64,000 bases of DNA from Qipengyuania citrea (GCF_009828015.1 NZ_WTYG01000002.1:515360-579359), one strand, 5' to 3'; shown: positions 36,871 through 45,370, counted from the first letter of the stretch. Numbers and translations: made by a program. Notes: a model not told the origin generated them from the sequence alone.

Positions 36871-38217
36871 GTGTCACCTGCACGTTCCATTTTTTCCCGG
36901 TTGGTCGCCGCCGCCACCTTGCTGGCGGCCCTTACGGTGCTGGGGCTCTGGTTGGTGACGGAGCGAACGATAGATGCCGCGCTGAAAGAAAGTGCGCGCG
37001 AGGCGGTCGATGTCGATCTTGCCGGCCTGGCCGATATCTATTCCAGCAGCGGGGAAGCGGATCTGGTACGGAGGATCGAGGATCGCCTGGCATTGCGGCC
37101 CGTCGACGGGGGAGCGCCGCACTACCTGCTTATGCGCACAGACGGGGTCCGCCTCGCGGGCGATCTGGAAGCCTGGCCGGATCTCGATGCGGCGATCTCG
37201 GAGCGGGGCATGATCGCGATAGGCCATCGTTCCAGCGCGCATGCCCGTTCGACCCGGCTTGCTCCGGATAGATGGCTGCTGGTCGCACATGAGGTCGATC
37301 CGGCCAGGTCATTGAAGGCCGGAGTGCGAACCGTGTTTCTGGTTGGCGGGGCCATTCTGGTTTTGGTCGTGGCGATGCTTGGCAAATTTTCTGCCGACAG
37401 GTTGAAGCGCCGCATCGCGCGCATCAACCGCACCCTGTCGCACCCCGATGAGCTTGCGTCCATGCCAGAGCTCCCCAGACGAACCCGCGACGAAATCGAC
37501 GAACTCGCAGCCAATAGCGCGCAAGTGATCCTCCGGGTACGGAACCTGTTGGAAGCCCACAGCGATACGACCGACAGGCTCGCCCACGAAATTCGCACCC
37601 CCCTGACTCACCTCGATGCGAGGCTGGTCAAAGCACTCGAAACGCAACCGGACGAGCAAGTCACCAGGCGGCTGACGGAAGCCCGTAGCGAAATCCGGCG
37701 GCTGGTTAGCATGCTGGAATCGCTACTTGATATCGCGTGGAGCAAAGCCCGCCTCAGTGATCGATCGATGCTAACGCCCGTCGACATGTCCGCCCTCGTT
37801 ACCAATTTGTGCGAACTCTATGCCGATAGCGCCGAAGATGCCGGGTTGGTCCTGCAGTGGGAGGTGGAGTCCGGCGTTGTCTTGGACGGTGACGAAGCAC
37901 AGCTCGGGCGCCTGCTGGCCAACCTCCTCGACAATGCCCTCAAATACGTCCCGGCCGGAGGGACAATCCGCGTCACGCTCGGTGATGGCCCCGTCCTCGT
38001 CGTGGCGGATGATGGGCCTGGCATAGCCGAAGTCGACCGGACGCGGATTTTCGAGCGTTTCCAGCGGGGGCCGGACGCCAAGGGAGACGAAGAACGCCCG
38101 GGCGCAGGACTTGGCCTTGCCCTCGCATCCGCAATCGCACAACGTCATTCGATGATCCTGGAATGCCTTCCGAGCGCAACCGGTGCACTGTTCCAGCTCC
38201 GCAGAGAGACGCCATGA
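36871..38217 (+). CDS. membrane sensor histidine kinase
   Basis: A 448-aa kinase starting at GTG. Two membrane helices (about 10-29 and 153-171) enclose a periplasmic domain of about 120 residues with no recognised fold, then a HAMP-like linker. The H box LAHEIRTPLTHLDARL has the acceptor His239, and the ATPase domain has LANLLDNALKYVPAGG (N), DDGPGIAEVD (G1), RIFERFQRG (F) and GAGLGLALASA (G2). All catalytic parts are intact, unlike the pseudo-kinase at 9454. It should sense an envelope signal, in keeping with the exported products around it. Confidence 0.92.
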   Translation: MSPARSIFSRLVAAATLLAALTVLGLWLVTERTIDAALKESAREAVDVDLAGLADIYSSSGEADLVRRIEDRLALRPVDGGAPHYLLMRTDGVRLAGDLEAWPDLDAAISERGMIAIGHRSSAHARSTRLAPDRWLLVAHEVDPARSLKAGVRTVFLVGGAILVLVVAMLGKFSADRLKRRIARINRTLSHPDELASMPELPRRTRDEIDELAANSAQVILRVRNLLEAHSDTTDRLAHEIRTPLTHLDARLVKALETQPDEQVTRRLTEARSEIRRLVSMLESLLDIAWSKARLSDRSMLTPVDMSALVTNLCELYADSAEDAGLVLQWEVESGVVLDGDEAQLGRLLANLLDNALKYVPAGGTIRVTLGDGPVLVVADDGPGIAEVDRTRIFERFQRGPDAKGDEERPGAGLGLALASAIAQRHSMILECLPSATGALFQLRRETP

Positions 38218-38795
38218 ACAAGCTTCTGGCAATGGCGCTGCTCGGCGCGCTGACCAGCAGCTGCACCGGATCTGCGGGTGAGCCTCGCAGCGCGTCACTC
38301 GCGGGCCACTTGGCGGCCCGTTCGGATACGGATAGAACCGCGGCGGCGGTCCTGTATCGCGCGCAGTCGGCTTACGAGGATGGCGATCGTGCCGCCCTCT
38401 CTCTCGCGCTTTCGCGGCTGGATGCCGTCGGCCTTCATCCGGTCGGCGAAGAAGCGAACGACATCCTTGCTCGGTGGCGGGCGGCCGCAGATCAGCCTGC
38501 CATTACCCGAGGGCGGATCCTCGGTCCGGGGTTCATGGTGGGAGAACTCGCACCAAAGGAAGAACGCGCGCTTGAGCAGACGTTCCTGTCGGGGCGCGGT
38601 GCCGCGATCAGTTTGTCCGCGCTCGAAGGAAGGCCGCTGGAGATTTCCGTTCGTGACAGCAGCGATCAGTCGCTGTGCAGGAAGGTCGCCGAACGCGTCA
38701 CATGTCGCTGGGTGCCGCTCTATACCCACCGGCACACGATTACTTTGCGTAACCCCAACACGAAAAAGACACGCTACCAGCTTGTGATCGATTGA
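38214..38795 (+). CDS. lipoprotein with possible PPC-like beta-sandwich
   Basis: A 193-aa protein whose ATG overlaps the kinase stop (ATGA). The signal peptide ends in a lipobox-like LTSSC, so it is a predicted lipoprotein. Residues about 30-95 are helical (AAAVLYRAQSAYEDGDRAALSLAL resembles a single TPR-like hairpin; only part is quoted). The C-terminal 90 residues look like a beta-sandwich: FLSGRGAAISLSALEG, LEISVRDSS, HTITLRNPNTKKTRYQLVID. That pattern recalls bacterial pre-peptidase C-terminal (PPC) domains, which often accompany secreted peptidases. It stands between the kinase and the CHAT gene. Confidence 0.65.
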   Translation: MNKLLAMALLGALTSSCTGSAGEPRSASLAGHLAARSDTDRTAAAVLYRAQSAYEDGDRAALSLALSRLDAVGLHPVGEEANDILARWRAAADQPAITRGRILGPGFMVGELAPKEERALEQTFLSGRGAAISLSALEGRPLEISVRDSSDQSLCRKVAERVTCRWVPLYTHRHTITLRNPNTKKTRYQLVID

Positions 38796-38843
38796 TCGTC
38801 CTGCGATGCCACATCCTCGCTGTTTCGAGGGGCACACGTCGAC

Positions 38844-41741
38844 ATGCACCGTCATATCTTTGCGATTGCCGCGATCGGCCAGGCTATCGCGTTCGCTCCA
38901 CCAGTACTGCCGCAGGTGCAGACTGTTTCCGAAGGTGCGGGCCTCACCGATCTCGCATCCCTGAAAGTGGCCGCAGAGGCGATCGACCCGCTCGCCGAGG
39001 CGGCGAAATCGGAGGGTGCGTGGTCTGTCTATCTGGAAGCACTGGAAGCTGAGAACGGCCCCGCAGAGGAACAGGCGCACGCACTAAACCGCATCGGCGA
39101 CAGCCGCTACTACCAGCAGGACATTGCCGGCGCGCTCGCATCCTCGCTCGAAGCGGAAAAGCGACTGATCGCCGCACGGGCGACCCGTGGTGAAGCCATG
39201 GCGGGGACATTGGCCAACATCGCGACCTTCTACACAGGGGTAGGGCAGCCGGAGAAGAACGTCCCACTGCAGGAGCGGTCGCTTAAGATACGGACCGCCT
39301 TGTATGGCCAGGACCCCGAAGGGATTGCCCCTCCCGATGCCAAGGCACTCGGGCTGGGATATCTGAATTACGCCGCCGCGCTGTACGAAGCGAACCGCTT
39401 CGGTGACGCCGCGGAATATGTCGATCCCGCTATCAAGGGCCTGATTCGTGGCGGGATGACCGACACCACGCTCTTCGTGGCGCTCTCGACCGGAGCGAAT
39501 ATCTACATTGATGCCGGTCGCCAGGTCGATGCCTTGCGTCTCGCGAGGCAGGGGATCGCGATGGCGAACGAGCTGCTCCCGGAGGAGCACCCGTTCCACG
39601 GTTTCGCGCAAGGAACCTTGGCCAAGGTCCTGCTGCAGGCGGGACGATACGAGGAAGCCGAACAACCTGCTCGAACTGCACTCGATATAATGACCGAAAG
39701 GCTTGGCCCGACACATCGCAATACCTTGGTCGCACTGCACAATCTGGGCGTGGTCCAGATGCGCCTCGGGCAGTATGACGAAGGCATCGCACTCATGCTG
39801 GCGCGGCACGAGCGATTGATGGAGATCAGTCCCGCAGAAGCGGTGAACTCGTTGCTCTCCGCATCAAACGCCGCGATCGAAGCCGGCCGTGACGACGACG
39901 CCATGCATTTCGCGTTCAAGGCTGCGGATCTGGCACGAGAATTGCCGGCCGAAGACGACAAGGCGCTGCGCGGCCTCCTCACGTTGTCGCAGCGTCTCGA
40001 TGAGAGCGGACAACCCGAGGCTGCGCTCGACATCCTCGATGAAATCGAAATGCGCGTGAACAGCAGCGGGCGCGAGCTACCTGTCGATGCAGCTATTCAA
40101 CGTGGACTGTCACAGGTTCGCGCAGGACAGGATGAGGGTTGGGAGCACGTAGCAAGGGCACGCGCGCAGATCGTCGACAAGATGATCCAGGATGCGACCA
40201 GCTTCGAACTCGATGCGGATCTTGAAAATTACTTCGACTCGATCCTGCTGATCGCCGAAGCCGCGATCATTTCCGACCGCGCCGATGATGCGCTCAATGC
40301 ATTCGAACTGGCCAGTTGGGGCGTCAACGCCCGTGCGCGCCAATTGGCCAAGCTGCGTCACGGCCAGTTCGACAGGCCCGACCTTGCTGCCGATATCGAG
40401 AGGCTCCGCAGCGGGACCGCGCGCCTTCGGTTGCTCGCGCGCGAGCGGGCGGCGATGCTGGCCGCGGGGCGATCCGAGGCGATCGGCGAAGTCGAGCGGG
40501 AAATCGCCGACCTCGAGCGATCGGTGAGCGATGCCGAAGCGGCCTTGCGCACGGCGCTTCCCGAATTTGATACGACGCGGCGACCGGTCGATGTATCAAT
40601 CGAGACCGTGCAAGCCCGATTGCGGCCGGACGAAGCCTTGCTGATCGCAATGCCTGCCAAGCGGGGGATGCTCCTGATGGCCGTGACCTCCGAAACGGCG
40701 GTGATGAAAGTGGGGCCGGGGGGGCGCGCAACCATCCGGACGTTCGTGGAACGATTGCGTTTGGCACTCGACGCGGGCGAAGGTGCAGACGCATTCCCAT
40801 TCGACGATGCGAAGGCGTTGCACGACCTCGTCCTGTCGGCCGAAATCGCAGCGGCGCTCAATGGAAAGACCCGGGTATCCTTGGTTACGAGCGATGCTCT
40901 CTCGCGTCTGCCATTTTCCGCTTTGCTGTCTTCCGTGCCCGACCGACAGGTGCGGGACTTCAGCGAGATGGAATGGCTGGTCCGCCATCACGCATTCGCG
41001 ACGGTTCTTTCGCCTTCCGCTGTACTGGGCTCGAGACAAGATGGGGGTAATGCCGGGCGGTTTCTCGGCATAGGCGCCGCCGCAAATTCGGACGAAGCGT
41101 TCACTGGGGAAACGCGGGCGGTCGTGGCAACCGCCGTGGATTTGCGATCGCTGCCCTCGCTGCCTGCGAGCCGCGAGGAGGTCCGGCTTGCGGGGGAGGT
41201 CAGCGGCGCCAGCGAGCGCATCCTCCTCGTCGGTGGGGACGCAACCGAAGCCCGGCTTCGGCTGCTGGCTGAAGCAGAATACAGTGTAGTCCTGTTCGCC
41301 ACGCACGGTCTCATGGAAGGGGAACTGGGCGGTCTACGGGAACCGGCGCTCGTCCTGACGCCCGGATCGGGAACGGGCGGTACGACCGACGACGGCATCC
41401 TGCTTGCCGGTGAAATTGCGGAGCTTGGCCTTTCGACCCAGATCGCGATCCTCTCCGCATGCAACACCGCCGCGGGACGCACTCATGCTGCTCCTGCCTA
41501 TACGGGTCTTGCAAATGCCTTTCTCGCGTCGGGAAGCGAGCGCGTGATGCTCTCGCATTGGCGGGTCCAGGACGAAGCCGCGTCGCAGCTGACCGTGGAA
41601 TTCGTTAAGCGCCTGCGTGATGGGCACGCCCACGCGGACGCTCTTCGTCTTGCCCAATTATCGATGCTGGAGGGCGAAACGGACAGCGGATCCGCCAATC
41701 CTGCCCGGTGGGCAAGCATGGTGCTCATCGACGGTCGATAA
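38844..41741 (+). CDS. exported TPR-CHAT protein (predicted caspase-like peptidase)
   Basis: A 965-aa protein. A likely signal peptide (first 25 or so residues, MHRHIFAIAAIGQAIAF) is followed by many TPR-like units (about 60-460), a charged coiled coil (about 520-580) and a C-terminal CHAT domain (about 590-965). The catalytic pair is intact: His821 in LFATHGLMEG and Cys873 in ILSACNTAAG. The family-typical LPFSAL, LPASREE and FLASGSERVMLSHW segments are present. CHAT proteins include separases and TPR-CHAT/Csx29; most are cytoplasmic, so an exported one among exported repeat proteins is unusual. The gap to the lipoprotein gene is 48 bases. Confidence 0.85.
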   Translation: MHRHIFAIAAIGQAIAFAPPVLPQVQTVSEGAGLTDLASLKVAAEAIDPLAEAAKSEGAWSVYLEALEAENGPAEEQAHALNRIGDSRYYQQDIAGALASSLEAEKRLIAARATRGEAMAGTLANIATFYTGVGQPEKNVPLQERSLKIRTALYGQDPEGIAPPDAKALGLGYLNYAAALYEANRFGDAAEYVDPAIKGLIRGGMTDTTLFVALSTGANIYIDAGRQVDALRLARQGIAMANELLPEEHPFHGFAQGTLAKVLLQAGRYEEAEQPARTALDIMTERLGPTHRNTLVALHNLGVVQMRLGQYDEGIALMLARHERLMEISPAEAVNSLLSASNAAIEAGRDDDAMHFAFKAADLARELPAEDDKALRGLLTLSQRLDESGQPEAALDILDEIEMRVNSSGRELPVDAAIQRGLSQVRAGQDEGWEHVARARAQIVDKMIQDATSFELDADLENYFDSILLIAEAAIISDRADDALNAFELASWGVNARARQLAKLRHGQFDRPDLAADIERLRSGTARLRLLARERAAMLAAGRSEAIGEVEREIADLERSVSDAEAALRTALPEFDTTRRPVDVSIETVQARLRPDEALLIAMPAKRGMLLMAVTSETAVMKVGPGGRATIRTFVERLRLALDAGEGADAFPFDDAKALHDLVLSAEIAAALNGKTRVSLVTSDALSRLPFSALLSSVPDRQVRDFSEMEWLVRHHAFATVLSPSAVLGSRQDGGNAGRFLGIGAAANSDEAFTGETRAVVATAVDLRSLPSLPASREEVRLAGEVSGASERILLVGGDATEARLRLLAEAEYSVVLFATHGLMEGELGGLREPALVLTPGSGTGGTTDDGILLAGEIAELGLSTQIAILSACNTAAGRTHAAPAYTGLANAFLASGSERVMLSHWRVQDEAASQLTVEFVKRLRDGHAHADALRLAQLSMLEGETDSGSANPARWASMVLIDGR

Positions 41742-41816
41742 ATGTCGCGTCCGCTATGTCGACAGTCCCGAAACAGGCGACAGGATCCCCCGCCGGAGCT
41801 TGCGCGCAAAGCGGTT

Positions 41817-42305
41817 CTAGCAGGTTGCCAGCCAGCTCATCATCGAACTGATTTTACTGTCGGCACCGGTGGCGTAGCCGGCGGCTTGGCTGTCCGCCCA
41901 GCTTTCAGCCCTGGCGTGCATTTTGTCGAAATAGCTCAGATCGCTGTCTTCCCGCATGTCGCGACGTGCCTGACGCTGCCAATAGCGATGGCGGATTCCC
42001 GCACGAGCGGCTGACAATTCTTCGCGCAGGTTCGCAACGAATGCCGAATCCTGGGAGCTCCCCAGGATATCGGACCAACGCTGCCACAGCGCGGAGCATT
42101 GCAGCATCTCACCGATTGTTTCGGGCGAGGTATAGGACTCCGCCAATCCTCGATCATAGGCTGCATTGTGCATGGCAGCGCTTTCCGCGCCGTCCCGGAG
42201 GACCTGTTGCGGCTGAGCAAGCGCCATATTCGGCAGAAAGGACACGCCTGCCGAAAGGGCTAGCGCCAGAGCGCCGCTACCCAAGAGTCTACGTCGCGCA
42301 CACAT
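41817..42305 (-). CDS. exported hypothetical protein, possible Tat substrate
   Basis: A 162-aa protein from the ATG at 42305, which has GAGGGG 9 bases upstream. The leader MCARRRLLGSGALALALSAG has an Arg-Arg pair before a mild hydrophobic core, compatible with a Tat signal (twin-arginine followed by R-L-L), cleavage near ALA. The mature part is helical and charged, with QCSALWQRWSDI and a last residue Cys. No family recognised. It is the third gene of a three-gene unit read towards the CHAT gene; 75 bp separate the two convergent stops. Confidence 0.62.
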   Translation of the reverse strand: MCARRRLLGSGALALALSAGVSFLPNMALAQPQQVLRDGAESAAMHNAAYDRGLAESYTSPETIGEMLQCSALWQRWSDILGSSQDSAFVANLREELSAARAGIRHRYWQRQARRDMREDSDLSYFDKMHARAESWADSQAAGYATGADSKISSMMSWLATC

Positions 42306-42371
42306 TTCACTTTTCCCCTCAGGTTCTGCGCACTGCCTCGATGGAAGCGCAAGCACGGTTTCACCGGCGCC

Positions 42372-43271
42372 TCAGTCTTCCTTGCAGACCCGCCCGCCGC
42401 CGGTGCCCTTGTAGGTGGTGCAGACGACGACACCGCTGCCCGGTTTCGGTCTGCTCGAACTTCCGCTGCCAAGCGATCCGACGTAGGGCGCATTCGCCCG
42501 CCGCGCCTGCGCCGCGCGATCGTCGGCCGCGCGCTGCGCCCAGCGTTGCGCTTCCGATTGGGTCTGGCGCATCATCCGCATGCGGCGTCTATACTCTGCA
42601 TCGACCAAGCGGGTGGCGGGCGGATTATACTGCCAGTAATGCTTGTTCGCGATCGCATAGATCGCTTCGTCGCTCCATCGACGTAGCCCGGACGCGCCCG
42701 CTTCCACGACCAGCTGGCCGAGCAGATCGCCATCCTCGTTCGGCTTGAACAGGTCTTTGCCGTATGGGTAATTGTAGACGAGGTAATTGGCGATTTCGCC
42801 GAGATCGCCCGTTCGTGTCGCATAAGACCGGAGCGCCGCGGCTGACAGGGTGCCCAGCGAATTGAGCTCGCCCTCTACCGCTGCGGCGTCGCGCTCCGCC
42901 AGTTCGACGTAGAGGTCGGAACAGTCCTGTGCGACGGACAGGACGTAACGCTCGAGCGCGGGGCGCCCGTCGCTCTTTCTCATCCCGTCCCAGACGGCTC
43001 GAACTTGCCGATCCGCCTCGTTGCGAAGGTTCGGATCATTCCGTGTCACTTCGGCAAAATGGCCCATCGCACGGTTGGATGAAACGGACAGTTGAATGTC
43101 TTCTTTCTCGGCGAACTGCATCGCCAGACCGCATTCGTAGATCAGTTCGGCGTCTTCCGTATTGGCGCGTAGGGGAGCTGCCGCCACCAGCAAGCAAGCC
43201 GCCGCGCAAAGCGCGAGGACGCCGGGGGACGCGTGGAGCGTGTCGCGGCGTCCTGGGAGGGCGGACGGCAT
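42372..43271 (-). CDS. exported hypothetical protein
   Basis: A 299-aa protein. The ATG at 43271 overlaps the stop of the gene before it (TGATG); a GTG one codon upstream is equally possible. The signal peptide core is GVLALCAAACLLVAAAPL, cleavage near RAN. The mature part is helical with two widely spaced Cys (YECGLAM and QDCSDLY), then an Arg/Gln-rich region, and a C-terminal tail with Gly/Ser and two Cys (VVVCTTYKGTGGGRVCKED). No family recognised. Its first 110 mature residues may be distantly related to the whole of the preceding 118-aa protein. Confidence 0.62.
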   Translation of the reverse strand: MPSALPGRRDTLHASPGVLALCAAACLLVAAAPLRANTEDAELIYECGLAMQFAEKEDIQLSVSSNRAMGHFAEVTRNDPNLRNEADRQVRAVWDGMRKSDGRPALERYVLSVAQDCSDLYVELAERDAAAVEGELNSLGTLSAAALRSYATRTGDLGEIANYLVYNYPYGKDLFKPNEDGDLLGQLVVEAGASGLRRWSDEAIYAIANKHYWQYNPPATRLVDAEYRRRMRMMRQTQSEAQRWAQRAADDRAAQARRANAPYVGSLGSGSSSRPKPGSGVVVCTTYKGTGGGRVCKED

Positions 43272-43627
43272 CACGACTGGATAACGGCCATTTCGCGATC
43301 GCAGTCGCGCGCGCGTTTCAACATGTGGTTGCGCGCCTCGTCCGCCCCCATCACACGCGCCCGCTTGTTGTACTTGGCCTTGGCCGTCTGGATCGCTTTT
43401 TCGCCGTCGAGACCGGTCCGCTGTTCGATGATCCTAACCAAGCCGATCCATTCCGCCGATCCATAATTTAGGCTCACGTCGCTGCCTTCTGCGATCGAGA
43501 CGACATATGCACAGCCTGCGCTCATCTCGAGCAGCTTCTTCGGGCTCGGATCTTTCGCAAGGACTGGCTGCGAGAACGCGAGCAGCGCGGTGCCACAGGC
43601 CAGCGATATCAGAAATTTCGGCGTCAT
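43271..43627 (-). CDS. small exported hypothetical protein
   Basis: A 118-aa protein with a clear signal peptide (MTPKFLISLACGTALLAF, cleavage after VLA) and a GAGGGG ribosome site. The mature 95 residues are helical with two Cys (SAGCAYVVS and ARDCDREM) that could form one disulfide. It is the first gene of the three-gene minus-strand unit, coupled to the next by TGATG. The spacer upstream (43628-43830) contains no gene. Confidence 0.62.
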   Translation of the reverse strand: MTPKFLISLACGTALLAFSQPVLAKDPSPKKLLEMSAGCAYVVSIAEGSDVSLNYGSAEWIGLVRIIEQRTGLDGEKAIQTAKAKYNKRARVMGADEARNHMLKRARDCDREMAVIQS

Positions 43628-43762
43628 GGTTTTCCCCTCGGTTCGGTCGGATCCGATTACCGAAGGACGCCGTCTCCGGAAATTTACAAATGCTGTTAAG
43701 AAGATGACGAAGGCCTCTCGACAGGAGGTGAGGAGCTCTCGGGATACTCGTTGCTTGGTCCC

Positions 43763-43791
43763 GCCCCCCGGGCGGGCCATCGCCGGGGGGC
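43763..43791. terminator. GC-rich hairpin between ompW and the exported-protein unit
   Basis: GCCCCCC (43763-43769) pairs with GGGGGGC (43785-43791) around a 15-base loop. It lies 40 bases past the ompW stop. No T run follows on the minus strand, so its strength as a terminator is uncertain. Confidence 0.4.
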
Positions 43792-43830
43792 AGGCCTCTC
43801 AGGTTACAGGCCGATTATGCCTGGCTTCGG

Positions 43831-44499
43831 TCAGAAGCGATAGCTTACGCCTGCGCTCAATACCCACGGGTCGAGCTTGTGTTCGGTTTCGATTGCGAGC
43901 GTGTCGCCGGCATACCAGCGCGCGGTCGTGTCGACGAAATAGCGTTTCGCGTCGATCGTCAGGCCGAGACCGCTGTCGCCAAGCGCGATATCGGTACCTG
44001 CCTGCAGCACGAGGCCGAATTCGTCCGACAGCGTGGTGCGCGTCACACCGAGCGGAATGGTGTCCGCACCCGGTTCGACATCGACCCACCAGAAATAGGT
44101 GGCCCCGGCACCGAGATAGGGTTTCACGCCGCCGAGATCGAAATGGTACTTCGCCGTGAAAGTTGCGGGGATGACCTTGGCGTCTGACACCAGCTCTGCA
44201 CCCGGCAGCCCGGCCACCGCATCGACATCATGTTGTGTCACGCAGCAGATCGTCTCGATCGAGAAATTCGGCGCGGCGAAATATTCGATTGCCAGCGTGG
44301 GTACGAAATTGTCGCTCGCCTCGGTCTGCGTCGTGGCGGGAAGGCCCACGATATCCGTGTTGATATCGGTGATTTTGCCATCGGGTGCGACAAGGGTGCC
44401 GAGCAGCTTTACCTGCAGCTTGCCGTCGTTGTCCGCGGCTTGGGCAGGTGCGGCGAACATTGCCGTACCGGCCAGCGCAGCTACCAGAAACTTCTTCAT
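43831..44499 (-). CDS. ompW: OmpW-family outer-membrane protein
   Basis: A 222-aa eight-stranded beta-barrel protein. Signal peptide MKKFLVAALAGTAMFAAPAQA; the barrel shows the family pattern FVPTLAIEYFAAPNFSIETICC, PATFTAKYHFDLGGVKPYLGAG (each visible in part) and ends with the outer-membrane C-terminus SAGVSYRF. OmpW passes small hydrophobic molecules and is induced by oxygen limitation in other bacteria. Here a FixK/FNR-type box sits 94 bases upstream, in the spacer shared with the divergent FixK-like regulator, which suggests the same control. Confidence 0.92.
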   Translation of the reverse strand: MKKFLVAALAGTAMFAAPAQAADNDGKLQVKLLGTLVAPDGKITDINTDIVGLPATTQTEASDNFVPTLAIEYFAAPNFSIETICCVTQHDVDAVAGLPGAELVSDAKVIPATFTAKYHFDLGGVKPYLGAGATYFWWVDVEPGADTIPLGVTRTTLSDEFGLVLQAGTDIALGDSGLGLTIDAKRYFVDTTARWYAGDTLAIETEHKLDPWVLSAGVSYRF

Positions 44500-44592
44500 T
44501 CGATCGTCCTCGAGCGCGGCAGTGGCCGCCCCATGCGGCCCAGGGATGTTGCAGCGCTGGGATGGCTGTGGCGCGAAAATTTCTTGCCGGCA

Positions 44593-44606
44593 TTGATCTG
44601 GGTCAA
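44593..44606. promoter_or_regulatory. FNR/FixK box between ompW and the regulator gene
   Basis: TTGATCTGGGTCAA fits the FNR/FixK consensus TTGA-N6-TCAA with both half-sites exact. It lies 35 bases before the regulator ATG and 94 bases before the ompW start, so it may serve self-regulation of the regulator and control of ompW. The same 14 bases recur before ccoN. Confidence 0.85.
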
Positions 44607-44640
44607 GGAAGCGCCGGCTTATCGGGGCGAGGGCGGCTTC

Positions 44641-45342
44641 ATGATCACACCAGCCGAACCCTTCCAGCGATTTGCCAACCGGATACTTCCCGCAAATCTG
44701 TCGGATACCGTATACTTCCGGTTCCAGGCGCTCGCCCGGGCAAGCCGGCTTGCCAAGGCGCATTCGCTGGATTTCGCGGGGGCGGGCCAGCAGATCGTCT
44801 TCGTCGTCGACGGGGCTACCAAGCTGGTGGCGCACGCGTCAGAGTCGCGCGACCAGATCGTCGCTTTCCAGTTCGCTGGCGAGGTCTTCACTGTCCCCGG
44901 TCCCGACAACTATTCCTACTCCGTCAGCGCGCTCAAGGACTGCGACATCCTGGCTTTCGACTCGGCCGAATTCCTCCGGCTGGCATCGAGCGAAGCGGGG
45001 GTCCTCCACCACTTGCTGGAAAACACCACGCTTTCGCTGCGCCGGTGCCGCGAGAAGACGATCGCGCTGGGCCGCAAGACTGCCGGCGAACGCATCGCCG
45101 TGTTCCTGGTCGGGATGGCCGAGCGGATCGGGGTCGAGCAGGACGGCCGGCTGGTTCTCGAATTGCCGATGTCCCGCCGTGACATCTCGGACAGTCTCGG
45201 GCTCACGATCGAGACTGTCAGCCGTCAACTATCGAAGCTCAGGGACGACGGGGTGATCGAGACGGTGGGCCGTTCAGGCGTGATTTTGAACGCCCTCGAG
45301 AGCCTCCGCGACCGGGCAGGTTTCCTGCGCGAGGCCGCGTGA
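44641..45342 (+). CDS. Crp/Fnr-family regulator, FixK-like
   Basis: A 233-aa regulator from the ATG at 44641; a longer frame would run through the FNR box. A cyclic-nucleotide-fold sensor domain (about 25-145) is joined to a winged helix whose recognition helix [15 protein letters not shown] carries the E-x2-S-R residues that read TTGA/TCAA. It lacks the N-terminal Cys cluster that holds the iron-sulfur centre in FNR; the only Cys are in LKDCDI and LRRCRE. It is therefore FixK-like, or senses by another route. It probably drives the adjacent cco genes. Confidence 0.88.
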   Translation: MITPAEPFQRFANRILPANLSDTVYFRFQALARASRLAKAHSLDFAGAGQQIVFVVDGATKLVAHASESRDQIVAFQFAGEVFTVPGPDNYSYSVSALKDCDILAFDSAEFLRLASSEAGVLHHLLENTTLSLRRCREKTIALGRKTAGERIAVFLVGMAERIGVEQDGRLVLELPMSRRDISDSLGLTIETVSRQLSKLRDDGVIETVGRSGVILNALESLRDRAGFLREAA

Positions 45343-45356
45343 AATCTTTTCCGAAT

Positions 45357-45370
45357 TTGATCTGGGTCAA
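45357..45370. promoter_or_regulatory. FNR/FixK box upstream of ccoN
   Basis: TTGATCTGGGTCAA, identical over all 14 bases to the box at 44593. Its centre is about 58 bases before the ccoN ATG, so an activator at -41.5 would place the transcript start near 45405, about 17 bases before the ATG. This fits microaerobic activation of the cbb3 operon by the neighbouring regulator. Confidence 0.88.

Noticed and set aside
40358-41306. Minus-strand frames of 158-236 codons inside the CHAT gene
   Set aside because: They lie opposite the conserved CHAT domain and show no start signal or family.
30289-43830. att-site duplication of the tRNA-Arg 3' end and phage or IS genes
   Set aside because: No second copy of the tRNA end and no integrase, transposase or terminal repeats were seen in the region.
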